A DNA stretch of 64,000 nucleotides from Candidatus Binataceae bacterium (GTDB lineage: Bacteria > Desulfobacterota > Binatia > Binatales > Binataceae): the NCBI GenBank assembly GCA_035508495.1, contig DATJMX010000025.1, forward strand, positions 1 through 64,000, given 5' to 3'. The first letter of the stretch is position 1. Each line of letters starts with the position of its first letter. The position numbers and the translations under genes were made by a program. Under the pieces are notes generated by a model that saw only the letters and a list, made by a program, of their open reading frames with translations, did no database searches and was not told the origin of the DNA. Shown piece by piece: positions 17,016 to 25,936 of this stretch.

Positions 17016-17836
17016 CAGCGCTGCTCCATCCGCGTGAGCGCCGAGCGTGCCGCACGCTGCATCGATTCGTCGCCTTCAGTTGAGGCGGCGCGCTCGAGCG
17101 CCGCGCGCATCCGCGGCGAAGAATTGGCAATCGTGCCGAGGGTTGCGGCCGCCGCGCGCCGCACACCGGGATCGGGATCTGATTCGAGACATCGCAGGGC
17201 AATTTCGGCCGCCGCCTCGCGCGAGTTTTCAAGCCGCACGAGTGCCGCCAGCGCGGCGAGTCGTAGATGATGCGAGCCGGCGCGGCTGGCGGACTCGATC
17301 GCTTCGAGCACGGCGGGACCGCTCGCGCGGAGATCGCGCAAACAATAGAGGGCCATCCGGCGCGCGACCGCATTATCATCGTGTGCCAGTGTCAGCAGGC
17401 GGCCGATCACCGTCTCACGATTCGCTTCGCCGAGAAGCAGCACGAGACCCGACGCGGCCCATCTGACATCGCCGTCATCGTTTGCGAGCGCGGCGAAGAG
17501 CGCGTCCGCCGCATGATGCGCATGCTCTCCGGCGCCGAGCCGCGCGAGCGCGTAGGCCGCGGGCCATCGCGCGCGCAGGTCGCTGCTATCGAGCACCTCG
17601 CGCAGCTTGAGCTGCGCGCGATTGTCATGTAGCGCGATCGCAGCGAAGGCGTCTGCGGCGCGGCGCTGAATCGCTTTGCTCTCGGCCCCGAGGCATCGCG
17701 CGAGAGCGTCAAGCGCGCGCGGCGAGAGCTGTACGTCGCCGTTTTCGGCAAGGTGCATCAGCGCGTCGAGTGTGCGCGCGGGATCGCCCAGCGCGTCGGC
17801 GAGCGAATCAATCCCGATGTCGATACCGTCTCTCAT
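17015..17836 (-). CDS. HEAT-repeat (PBS-lyase type) scaffold protein
   Basis: The 273 residues consist almost entirely of short alpha-helical repeats of about 30 residues. Examples are RRAADAFAAIAL, ARWPAAYALARLG, RWAASGLVLLLG, ARRMALYCLRDL and GVRRAAAATLG, each with an Arg/Ala-rich second helix, as in PBS-lyase HEAT-like repeats. Such proteins bind partners or help chromophore/cofactor attachment. No catalytic motif is present. It is coupled (TGATG, ATGA overlaps) to the PPOX gene and the lipoate-ligase homologue, so a joint role in cofactor or protein modification is possible but unproven. Confidence 0.8.
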   Translation of the reverse strand: MRDGIDIGIDSLADALGDPARTLDALMHLAENGDVQLSPRALDALARCLGAESKAIQRRAADAFAAIALHDNRAQLKLREVLDSSDLRARWPAAYALARLGAGEHAHHAADALFAALANDDGDVRWAASGLVLLLGEANRETVIGRLLTLAHDDNAVARRMALYCLRDLRASGPAVLEAIESASRAGSHHLRLAALAALVRLENSREAAAEIALRCLESDPDPGVRRAAAATLGTIANSSPRMRAALERAASTEGDESMQRAARSALTRMEQR

Positions 17837-18879
17837 GCGGCCTTCACTATCAGTTGCACGAGATTCGACAAGTCGCCAATGCCAAGGAAGTAGTTGTCGC
17901 GGCCCGCAAACGTCTTAACTACCGCGCGCGACATCGTTGGAAAGTCGAGGCATGCGCCGCGGAGCTCGCGGTCGAGCGCGGTTAGACCGGGTGAGTTGGC
18001 GATGAAGTCGCCCGCAAGCATCAGATGATCGATGGTCTGGTTGTCGCGCAGGGCGATGCGAGTTTCGATTGCACCGAGTTGGGCAGTCATTCGCGAGGCA
18101 AGTTTGAATTCGCTGCCCAATCGACGCTGCAGCCATCCCGATTCCATCAACGTCGCGCCGCGATCGCGGCCACGCTTGGTTTCGTCCGCGGTGAGATCGC
18201 GCGCGTCGATTGCGCCATGCTGCGCCCGATAACCGGCCATTAACGCATCGGCGATCTCGCTGAACCCAGGCTCGCGATTCAGTTCGCGCGCGAGCGTCGT
18301 GGAATTTTCTGAATCGTACATCGCACACGCAAGCCGGCCGTCCGGGTCGGCATGCTCGAGATCGAGCACCAGATCGTGCATGCCGCGGCTTAGCGCCAGC
18401 GACGCTTCGAACAGCAACGCGCCGTTGCTATCGGTCTCGAAGCTACACATCGCGAGTTCACGCCGATCCAAGGTTACCGCGTCGCGACCGGGGTAGAAAC
18501 ATTTCAATTTGAGAGCGTCCAGCGCCGCGAGCAGTCCACGTGCGTAGCGATTAATGACTTGATCGGGTTTGATGCGCGCGTCGCGCTCCGGCAACAAGGC
18601 GGTGAGATGCGGCAGTATCAAGGCGACGCCGATCCATCCTTCGCCCGCGCCGACGATTCGTCCGCCAGTCAGCCGCCGCGTCAGGGTGATTCCGTCGCAT
18701 TCGGCCGGACCGTCGTAGAGATGATGTCTGCCGATCGAGATGGCGCGGCCCGCCAGCGCATACACCAGCATGACAGGATTCGCTGCCCGGCTCGCGACGC
18801 GCTCCATGAAGTGAAGCTCGAGTCCGAGCAGGTCCGCCGCAGTAAGCGACGGGATGAGGATGGCGTCGAGTACGGCCAC
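17833..18879 (-). CDS. Lipoate-protein ligase-like (BPL/LplA/LipB fold) protein, atypical
   Basis: The 348-residue protein shows the BPL/LplA/LipB catalytic fold. The segment ITLTRRLTGGRIVGAGEGW (residues 64-82) corresponds to the RRxSGGGAVYH loop of lipoate ligases, and DAVTLDRRELAMCSF (133-147) to the strand carrying the invariant Lys of the KIxG motif. That Lys is missing: the sequence reads Arg-Arg-Glu-Leu, and the loop has lost two Gly and the His. It may bind another acyl-adenylate or be non-catalytic. A C-terminal domain of about 100 residues is present. It heads the overlapping run with HEAT, PPOX and M24 genes. Confidence 0.7.
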   Translation of the reverse strand: MAVLDAILIPSLTAADLLGLELHFMERVASRAANPVMLVYALAGRAISIGRHHLYDGPAECDGITLTRRLTGGRIVGAGEGWIGVALILPHLTALLPERDARIKPDQVINRYARGLLAALDALKLKCFYPGRDAVTLDRRELAMCSFETDSNGALLFEASLALSRGMHDLVLDLEHADPDGRLACAMYDSENSTTLARELNREPGFSEIADALMAGYRAQHGAIDARDLTADETKRGRDRGATLMESGWLQRRLGSEFKLASRMTAQLGAIETRIALRDNQTIDHLMLAGDFIANSPGLTALDRELRGACLDFPTMSRAVVKTFAGRDNYFLGIGDLSNLVQLIVKAA

Positions 18880-18916
18880 AATCTCGATGCTATGCGCGGC
18901 GCGGGCGGTGCGCCAA

Positions 18917-20014
18917 TCAGTGCTCTTCGCCGAAAAGAAAAATCGACACGGCGATCATCGAGAACATCACGTTCGGTATCCACGCCGCGACCCATGGCTG
19001 GAGCAGACCCGAGCGCCCGAACGACGACGTAATTCCGAGCGCGAGCCAATAGCCGAAGCCGATCACGATCGCGAGGCCGAAGCTCCGGCCGAGACTCAGA
19101 TGGCGCGGCAGCGGGTCGAGGCTCAGCACCATCCCGAGCGCGACCATGATCAGGCATGCCAGCGGCATCGCGTATTTCAGATCGCGATCGACAATATAGC
19201 CGCCCGGGTCGAGGCCCTTGCTGCGCAAATCCTGGATATAGCGGTTCAGTTCCCAGAGACTGAATTCCTCCGGGTCCAGCTTGAGCAAGCTGAAATCCGC
19301 GGGCGCGAGGCCGAGATCGAGGCGGTGATTTTCGCCGCGCGTCACATCGCTGCCCACCAGCTGATAGGTGCGCATATTGTCGGGGATCCATTGCCGGCCG
19401 TTCCAGCTTGCACTCGTCGCGCGCTCGATCGCGTGGAGGCCGAAATCCTTGCCGAGCGAATAGCGCGTGATGCCGAAGAGCTGCTGATGGCGGCTGTCGT
19501 AACTGTCCGCCGATACGAAACCGTCGTGCGCGCGCACCCAGATTCGATGCGCCGCGAAAACGGCCTTGAGCTTGCGCTTCTTCAGCTGCACGTCGTAGAG
19601 ATATTTCGCCTCCCGCGTCGCGGCGGGAACGATGGTCTCACTCAATACAAAGTTGAACCCCGAGATCAGGATCGCCACGAACAGCACCGGCACCGCCATC
19701 TCGAGGCGGCTCACGCCGAGTTGCTGGCAGGCCAGCACTTCGCCCGAGCGATTCAGAATCGCAAAGCCGAGCAACACTCCGGCGAGGCTCGCGACCGGCA
19801 ACACCTGCGACACGATCAGCGGCAACTTGAGCGCGAAGTATTCGAGACCGAGGAGCCCGAGACCTCCGTAATGAATCAAATCGTCGAAGCGATCGAACAT
19901 GTCACCGAGCAGGTACGCGGAAGTAAAGGCCGCCAGGCAGACAAGGAATGGGCCGAAGAACTGGCCGGCCAGGAACCGATCGATAACTGGCGAAAGGCGG
20001 GGACGCAGGTTCAT
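18917..20014 (-). CDS. lptG: LPS export ABC transporter permease LptG
   Basis: A 365-residue YjgP/YjgQ-family permease with six transmembrane helices (three N-terminal, three C-terminal) flanking a periplasmic beta-jellyroll. With LptF and the LptB ATPase it pulls lipopolysaccharide out of the inner membrane toward LptC/A. The N-terminus MNLRPRLSPVIDRFLAGQF is typical, and the ATG overlaps the lptF stop (ATGA), which settles the start against a longer frame. The assignment of G versus F rests on gene order and the LDP(L/R) loop near the C-terminus. The pair implies an LPS-bearing outer membrane. Confidence 0.88.
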   Translation of the reverse strand: MNLRPRLSPVIDRFLAGQFFGPFLVCLAAFTSAYLLGDMFDRFDDLIHYGGLGLLGLEYFALKLPLIVSQVLPVASLAGVLLGFAILNRSGEVLACQQLGVSRLEMAVPVLFVAILISGFNFVLSETIVPAATREAKYLYDVQLKKRKLKAVFAAHRIWVRAHDGFVSADSYDSRHQQLFGITRYSLGKDFGLHAIERATSASWNGRQWIPDNMRTYQLVGSDVTRGENHRLDLGLAPADFSLLKLDPEEFSLWELNRYIQDLRSKGLDPGGYIVDRDLKYAMPLACLIMVALGMVLSLDPLPRHLSLGRSFGLAIVIGFGYWLALGITSSFGRSGLLQPWVAAWIPNVMFSMIAVSIFLFGEEH

Positions 20015-21210
20015 GCTGCCGCGCGGCCCCGTTCGTAGCGTTCGACCAGATCCCAGATGAAGTCGCCGGGACCGCGGCCCTGGTCGCCGCGATCGCTCGC
20101 GGCGCGCGTGAAGAGCCATATGGCGAGAATTACAAACGCGATATCGGGCAGGCTCATCGCGACGAACGCGTTGAGCTTGCCGCGCTGCGCGAGCGTCTCG
20201 CCCACGCGCATCAGTGAGTAGTAAATGAAGAACAGTCCGACCGCGACGCCGAACCGCTCCGAATGGCCGCCGCGCGCGGGCTTGAGGCCCAGGGGAATTC
20301 CGATAATCGCAAACAGCATTGTCGCGAATGGGATCGTATACTTGCCCGCAAGCTCGGTCTCGGCCTCGTAATCGGGCTTGCCCTCTTCGCGTGCCTTGCG
20401 AATCTGCGCAACCAGCGCGGCGTAGGGCAACTCCTCGGGATCCTGCGCGCGCACGCCCATGGACTCCATTGGCTGCACGCTCAGATCATAAATGCGGAAG
20501 CTTGTGATATGGCTCGACTCGGACTTGGGCTCAACGCCATAGATCGAACCGTCGAACAGGCGCAGCGTGACTACGCCCTGGCTGGCGGGGACGATGATTC
20601 CGCTGCGCGCGATGATCGTGTTCTGCTGCTTGGGGTCGCGCGAATCGGAAATCATCACGCCCTTGAGCATCTGATTTTCCGACGACATTTCATCGACATA
20701 GACGACGAGGCCCGGGAAATTCGCGTTGAAGATCTTTTCCTTGAGGCCCGCGGTGCTCGTGGTCTCGGACAGCTCGAAGAGTTTGTGCGTGAGATTTGAA
20801 TTGGCCCACGGCCTCAGCGAGAACGCAAACCAGCTCGAGATCGCATAGACGACCAGCGCGACCGCGAGCACCGGGATCGCCAGACGATAGAGGCTCACGC
20901 CGCAGGCCCGCGCCGCGGTCATCTCCTGGTCGCCGGACATCCGCCCGAATCCGAGCAGGACGCCCAGCAGCACCGCCATCGGAAAGGTCATCTCGAGAAA
21001 GGCCGGCATGATGTAGCCGATAAGTCCCAGCACGTCACCAACCGACACGCCGTGATTCACGACCATTTCGGTGAGCTTCAAGAGGCGCGCGGTGACGAGC
21101 GCGAAGGTCAGCAAGCCGACGCCGACCGCAAACGGCGCCAGCACCTCGCGCGCGACGTAGCGATCGATGATCGCAAAGCCGGGAATCGTGATTTTAGGCA
21201 GCAGTCTCAT
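20011..21210 (-). CDS. lptF: LPS export ABC transporter permease LptF
   Basis: A 399-residue partner of LptG with the same six-helix plus jellyroll architecture. The start IDRYVAREVLAPFAVGVGLL, the periplasmic segment GLVVYVDEMSSENQMLKGV (the LptF-typical strand) and the end of helix 4-5 with TIPFATMLFAIIGIPLGLKPARGG match YjgP. It has a hydrophilic C-terminal tail (RGDQGRGPGDFIWDLVERYE) longer than usual. It is the first gene of the minus-strand run and is divergent from rlmB across 114 bases. Confidence 0.9.
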   Translation of the reverse strand: MRLLPKITIPGFAIIDRYVAREVLAPFAVGVGLLTFALVTARLLKLTEMVVNHGVSVGDVLGLIGYIMPAFLEMTFPMAVLLGVLLGFGRMSGDQEMTAARACGVSLYRLAIPVLAVALVVYAISSWFAFSLRPWANSNLTHKLFELSETTSTAGLKEKIFNANFPGLVVYVDEMSSENQMLKGVMISDSRDPKQQNTIIARSGIIVPASQGVVTLRLFDGSIYGVEPKSESSHITSFRIYDLSVQPMESMGVRAQDPEELPYAALVAQIRKAREEGKPDYEAETELAGKYTIPFATMLFAIIGIPLGLKPARGGHSERFGVAVGLFFIYYSLMRVGETLAQRGKLNAFVAMSLPDIAFVILAIWLFTRAASDRGDQGRGPGDFIWDLVERYERGRAAA

Positions 21211-21324
21211 CGCGACTCTTCAAGCAGCTCACTTCGTGACAGTGTAGATGCTCGGCACAGCGATTGGAACGTAGCGGCGCGCTCGCTCAAGTCTGAGGCG
21301 CACAAGTCTGATACGATCCTGGCG

Positions 21325-22161
21325 ATGAAAGATTTCAGGCGCCATCAGAAGGACGATCGGCCACCCAGGCGTGACGAGCGCACGCCGGCGCATCGACCGC
21401 TCGATGAGCGCGGCAGTGCGGGCATCGATCGCGAGCTGGTATACGGCGTGGAGCCGATTCGCGAGCTGATCGCGGCGGCGCCGCAGGTGGTTCGCGCACT
21501 CTTCGTGCGGCGCGACGAGGAACGGCGCTTCGCCGAGCAGATCGAGCGCGTGAGAGCAGCGGGCGGACGCATCGAGATGGTCGAGGCCGAGCGCCTTGCG
21601 CAAATCGCGGGCACCGAGGCGCGTCACCAGGGCATCGCCGCGATGATGCGCGAGTTCGAGTACGCCGCGGTCGAGGACCTGATCGCCGCGCAGGCGGATC
21701 CCCTCGTGCTGGTGGACGGCGTCACCGACCCGCGCAACCTGGGCGCCCTGATGCGCTCAGCCGAAGGCGCCGGTGTAAACGCGATCGTGCTCGCGAAAGA
21801 TCGCACGGTAGGCATCACGCCCGCGGCGGTGAAGTCGTCGGCGGGCGCATGGATCCACCTCAAAATCGCGCGCTGCGGCAACGTCGCCCGCACCCTCGAA
21901 GAATTCAAAGAAGCAGGTTACTGGATAGCCGCCTTAGCCCCCGGCGGCGAGACCTCGATTTACAATCTCGACACCACGCGCAAACTGGTAGTCGTAGTAG
22001 GCTCCGAGGGCAGCGGCATCCGCGACATAGTCCGCAAAAACTCCGACTTCATAGTAAGCATCCCAATGCGCGGCAGAGTCGGCTCACTAAATGTGTCAGT
22101 AGCGTCAGCACTAGCGCTGTACGAAATTTCCCGCCGCCGCACCTCGTCTGCGAATACGTAA
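21325..22161 (+). CDS. rlmB: TrmH/SpoU-family 23S rRNA (guanosine-2'-O-)methyltransferase RlmB
   Basis: A 278-residue protein. After a basic, low-complexity N-terminus (MKDFRRHQKDDRPPRRDER) comes the substrate-binding domain starting VYGVEPIRELI, then the SPOUT knot domain with DGVTDPRNLGALMRSAEGAG, VGSEGSGI and IPMRGRVGSLNVSVASALALYE (three SPOUT motifs; Asn in GSLNVS is the family active-site residue). The family methylates the 2'-OH of G2251 or a nearby nucleotide. The ATG at MKDFRR is chosen; an open frame to the left would cover lptF regulatory DNA and has no family similarity. Confidence 0.9.
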   Translation: MKDFRRHQKDDRPPRRDERTPAHRPLDERGSAGIDRELVYGVEPIRELIAAAPQVVRALFVRRDEERRFAEQIERVRAAGGRIEMVEAERLAQIAGTEARHQGIAAMMREFEYAAVEDLIAAQADPLVLVDGVTDPRNLGALMRSAEGAGVNAIVLAKDRTVGITPAAVKSSAGAWIHLKIARCGNVARTLEEFKEAGYWIAALAPGGETSIYNLDTTRKLVVVVGSEGSGIRDIVRKNSDFIVSIPMRGRVGSLNVSVASALALYEISRRRTSSANT

Positions 22162-22397
22162 CCGCAACTCGGAAGCGGCTGGCCTCTGTACATTTCTACG
22201 ACATTTAGTTAATCAACTTGACGGCCAGGTGGGTGGACAAATCACGCCACACACAAGGGAGGGATGGCCAAGCAGAGACTCGCAACCATGGCTCGGTCGC
22301 GAGCCCAGCCCGGACGCTGAATTTTTTTCAAGCGTAAACTGCGACTTTATTCCGTCGTGGGCGCGCACCATTCAGGTGTTGGCCAGCATTGCATTGA

Positions 22398-25300
22398 ATG
22401 GAAACTTCGCCGAACCGGGGCATCTGGGTTATTTTGGCGCTATTTCTCGGCGGATATCTGACTCTACTGCCGAGTCGCGCTACGACGCCTTCCGCCACTA
22501 GCGCGGCAACATCGTCGAGCTTGGGCTTGTCCGGAAAGTCATCGCCATCCGAAACCCAGGATGGAAGTCCCTATTGCCTTATTCAGAAGTATTTCGATTG
22601 TCATGACGAGAAAAAAGCTCCTGACTGTGGTCATCCTGACAAGGTCGGAAGTCTACTCAGCAGCAAAGGATACGATGCGCAGGCGGTAATCCTCGCCGTT
22701 CCAGACCCCGTCGACACGGGACTTGGGTTGGAGTTTGACGACCTCATCGATGCGACTCTTCAGGCCGCCGCATCGGCAGGATATCTGCTTGAGTCATACT
22801 ATTTGCCTTGGTCAGCGGCTGGCAGTGATGCCGAGCAACCGAGCAAATGCGCAGACGCCCTGGAAAATAAAGTGCTGGCTCTTCTGGCGCCCGATTCCAG
22901 ACAGGACTGTGGCGAGCTACCGCTCTATCGGGAAAAGCCTGGCGTGATTCTCTTTCGTAAACGAGAGCCCGAACACAAATTGTTGTTTGTACTTCTGGTC
23001 GGCGAAACTCCTACCAGCGGGATTCACAAACGAGCGTTGAGTCTCGCGATCAATGAGGCGAATCAATTACTTGGGCGCTGTCGCAGTCACATTTCTATTG
23101 TCGGTCCCGTATATTCGGGATCTGCACGCTCGTTTGAAATCTCACTTGAGCAAAATGCCGACCAAAAGCCATTCTTCCTGATTTCAGGAGCAGCATCCGG
23201 AGATAACCTTGATAATTTCGGGTTGGAGCTAAGCAAGCACGGATCGACGTTTCGAACCACCACACTCCGAGAGGACGATTTGGAAGACGCCTTGATGAAG
23301 TACCTGGGAACTGGGGACGGTAAAACCGTTGCCTTCTTGAGTGAGGGAAGTACTTCGTTTGGAACGAATCCGTCCAAAGAAAAAAGGTACCCGCGAGCCC
23401 TGTATCTGACTTTTCCGCTACATATCTCCGCCCTCCACGCAGAGTTGGAAAAAACGGGCGCCAGCGCAGATCAATACCTTCCACACAGTGCTCCACTGGA
23501 AGGACAACATCTTTCCTTGGCTACCGAAGTAACGAATAGGAAGGATTTGATACCGCCGTTTTCAAAGGACGAGGCGGCTTCAATCCAGCTCGAACTGGAT
23601 GAAACCCTTCGCACGCTCGATCGCGCCCATATCAGGACTGTCGTGATAGTAGCCACTGATGTGGCGGACACTATTTTCCTGGCGCAGCGGATACACAGCA
23701 CGTTACCGCAGGTTAGGCTCGCGACTACAGGAGCTGACATCCGACTGCTCCACCCCGATTACAATCCCGACCTTCGGGGCATGCTTATTGCCACTTCGTA
23801 CCCGTTAAACAGCTTCAACCAACTGTGGTCGGCCCCACACTCGGGTGAAACAACAACTGCGTTGTTTCCCTCCGATAGCGCCGAAGGCATCTACAATGCA
23901 CTGACGGTCCTGTTTTCGGAGAACGGAGAGCCCGAGCTTCTCGACTATGGATTTCCTTTCCAGCAGGAGTATTCAGCACCACCAGCCTGGATAGAGGTTG
24001 TAGGTCAGGACGATTTCTGGCCCGTCTACGCGCAGCAGTCGAGCCGTACCGAAGATTTGATAAAGCGATGCAGCGCGACGAAAAATACAAACTGGCCTCT
24101 TCTCTGGTGGCCCGGGAATTTCCTGGTGGTGTTTGGGATTATCACCGTTCTTAACCTGATGCTCTGGCTATATTCCATTCGTCTGGGTTGGCTGCCGTTA
24201 CCGAAGACGCTCGATCAGTTGTTTGGCGAGCCCGCATTTGCAAGCAATCAGAAGCGGCATTCGGATTATATTTTTGCGCTGAATATAGTCTCGACTTTGG
24301 CGTATATATTTATGGCGGCGTACTCAACGGTTCCGACCGTCTTAGAACAGCTATTCAGAATCAGCTCCAACCTGTGTTCGCATTGCATCTGGTGGATTAG
24401 TCTGGCCGTCTCGTTCGTCGGGTTAGCAGCATCGGGTGTGGCGTATAGTCGGCTCCGTCTAAAGCCGGTACCGAAGTTCCTTCGACTTTTGCCTTGGCTT
24501 ACGGCCATTGGGCTCTTTGGCTACGTGTTTGTGGCCGGAGGAACTCTTGGAACTGCCAGCGATATCGCTCTGCTCACTAGTGTGCGAGCAATTTATCTTT
24601 CTAGCGGCGCATCCCAAATGCGGGCGCTAATCTATGCTTTTGCGGCGTTGCTTGCCCTGATAGGCGCATCACTCTGGCGCAACAGTATTGGTGAATCACG
24701 CCCTTTGAAACCACGATGTTTGTGGTTTGCAGCCGAATCATTCTCAGGAGTGCGGCAGCGCGAGGAGGACGTTCGCAAGGCGATAAACTGTTTTTCCGCG
24801 AATTGGTACGGACCGTGTTTGGCGGCTGTGGGTTATGTATCCATGTGGGTGTGGAAGGTGACGTGGATTCCCTATGAAAAGCCATTTCTGTGGCTATACT
24901 TAATATTGTCGGCGATGGTTGTTTTCGGTATCGGTATCTTTACGACGCGGATTGTCTCGGCATGGTATTACACCCGAGAGCTGCTGAGATTGATGTATTG
25001 GCATCCGAGCCGAGACGGCTATCGGAAGTTCCGCGAGCGTTTGCCCGCGGGCAAGAACGCGCGAGTTAATATATTCCGTCTGGCGCCCACCGGAACTCCG
25101 TTGCAATTTGGGCTCGAACAGGCTCGAACCATAGGAAGTGAATTCGATGATGTGAATCTGGAAGCCGCGATCGCCGTGGCCGATTCACTCGTTGCCGGTG
25201 CGAGGAATTTTGAGTCGGAGAACGACTGGAGGTCAGAGACCTGGGCTCGGGCATCGACGGAAGTGGTGATGGCGTGGATTTCCAACCTCATTGTAGCGAG

Positions 25301-25766
25301 ATTTGAGCCCGCCTGGAGGGAGACGGCAGCACGCCCCAGCCAACCCGAAAAAAATCTACTTGATCGAGCGAATGTGTACATCGCTAGTCGGGTAGTCGAT
25401 CTGCTCCGCCAGATCATGCCGCAGTTCGAGATTTTGACATTTGGCATCGCGGCCGCGTTTCTGTTGGTACTGCTGAGCCTCAGCAGCTACCCATTACCGG
25501 CGGAAGATCTGCTTCTGACGTATGCCTGGGTTGCCGGCGGTGCCGCAGTTTCCATTGTGATCTGGTTTTTCGTTTCGGTTAATCGTGACCGCGTGATCAG
25601 TCTGATTTGCGGTACTACACCTGGGGGAATCGATTTCACGTCGACCTTTATCTTCCAGGTCACGATCTACGCAGCGCTTCCGATCCTATTTCTGCTGGGC
25701 GTTTCGTTTCCTCAGCAGCTCTCGGCGATCTTCGCCTGGACGTCGGGAATATTCCAGCACAAGTGA
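22398..25766 (+). CDS. Large receptor-like membrane protein, uncharacterised family, copy A
   Basis: I do not recognise a characterised family. The 1,122 residues start with a signal peptide (WVILALFLGGYLTLL). A large extracytoplasmic part follows (about 35-560) with several Cys near the N-terminus and a two-lobed alpha/beta pattern: VPDPVDTGLGLEFDD, LLVGETPTSGIHK, VGPVYSGSARS, VIVATDVADTIFLAQRI, PDLRGMLIATSYPL and FPSDSAEGIYNA. This is reminiscent of type I periplasmic binding proteins. From about 565 there are roughly ten hydrophobic helices, a cytoplasmic insert after LMYWHPSRDGY and a terminal helix cluster with RVISLICGTTPG. It is homologous to the next gene over its full length. Its base composition is clearly more A+T-rich than the neighbours (45-53% G+C in sampled lines). 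Confidence 0.75.
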   Translation: METSPNRGIWVILALFLGGYLTLLPSRATTPSATSAATSSSLGLSGKSSPSETQDGSPYCLIQKYFDCHDEKKAPDCGHPDKVGSLLSSKGYDAQAVILAVPDPVDTGLGLEFDDLIDATLQAAASAGYLLESYYLPWSAAGSDAEQPSKCADALENKVLALLAPDSRQDCGELPLYREKPGVILFRKREPEHKLLFVLLVGETPTSGIHKRALSLAINEANQLLGRCRSHISIVGPVYSGSARSFEISLEQNADQKPFFLISGAASGDNLDNFGLELSKHGSTFRTTTLREDDLEDALMKYLGTGDGKTVAFLSEGSTSFGTNPSKEKRYPRALYLTFPLHISALHAELEKTGASADQYLPHSAPLEGQHLSLATEVTNRKDLIPPFSKDEAASIQLELDETLRTLDRAHIRTVVIVATDVADTIFLAQRIHSTLPQVRLATTGADIRLLHPDYNPDLRGMLIATSYPLNSFNQLWSAPHSGETTTALFPSDSAEGIYNALTVLFSENGEPELLDYGFPFQQEYSAPPAWIEVVGQDDFWPVYAQQSSRTEDLIKRCSATKNTNWPLLWWPGNFLVVFGIITVLNLMLWLYSIRLGWLPLPKTLDQLFGEPAFASNQKRHSDYIFALNIVSTLAYIFMAAYSTVPTVLEQLFRISSNLCSHCIWWISLAVSFVGLAASGVAYSRLRLKPVPKFLRLLPWLTAIGLFGYVFVAGGTLGTASDIALLTSVRAIYLSSGASQMRALIYAFAALLALIGASLWRNSIGESRPLKPRCLWFAAESFSGVRQREEDVRKAINCFSANWYGPCLAAVGYVSMWVWKVTWIPYEKPFLWLYLILSAMVVFGIGIFTTRIVSAWYYTRELLRLMYWHPSRDGYRKFRERLPAGKNARVNIFRLAPTGTPLQFGLEQARTIGSEFDDVNLEAAIAVADSLVAGARNFESENDWRSETWARASTEVVMAWISNLIVARFEPAWRETAARPSQPEKNLLDRANVYIASRVVDLLRQIMPQFEILTFGIAAAFLLVLLSLSSYPLPAEDLLLTYAWVAGGAAVSIVIWFFVSVNRDRVISLICGTTPGGIDFTSTFIFQVTIYAALPILFLLGVSFPQQLSAIFAWTSGIFQHK

Positions 25767-25936
25767 TTTGCAAGCGGCTCTGGCGACTAGCCTTGTTCAA
25801 AATGCATCCGCGGTGGCGCCGGCGACCAGGTGGATGCGCTATTCGTGGTCGCGATGAATCGCGTTCCGCTAGTTCACATGGATCGTTGAGGTGTACTTAC
25901 TTAGGTCCGCGGCTTATAAGAGCGTCGCGGAATTGC

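Noticed and set aside
20015..20119. Longer start for LptG
   Set aside because: The extra 35 residues are inside lptF and basic; the overlapping ATG gives the normal LptG N-terminus.
22217..22241. TTGACG box as promoter of copy A
   Set aside because: No acceptable -10 follows at 16-18 bases; only the -35-like half is present.
25607..25936. N-terminal extension of copy B running into the 3' end of copy A
   Set aside because: The extra 110 residues are the out-of-frame shadow of copy A plus a spacer; a proper signal peptide begins at 25937.
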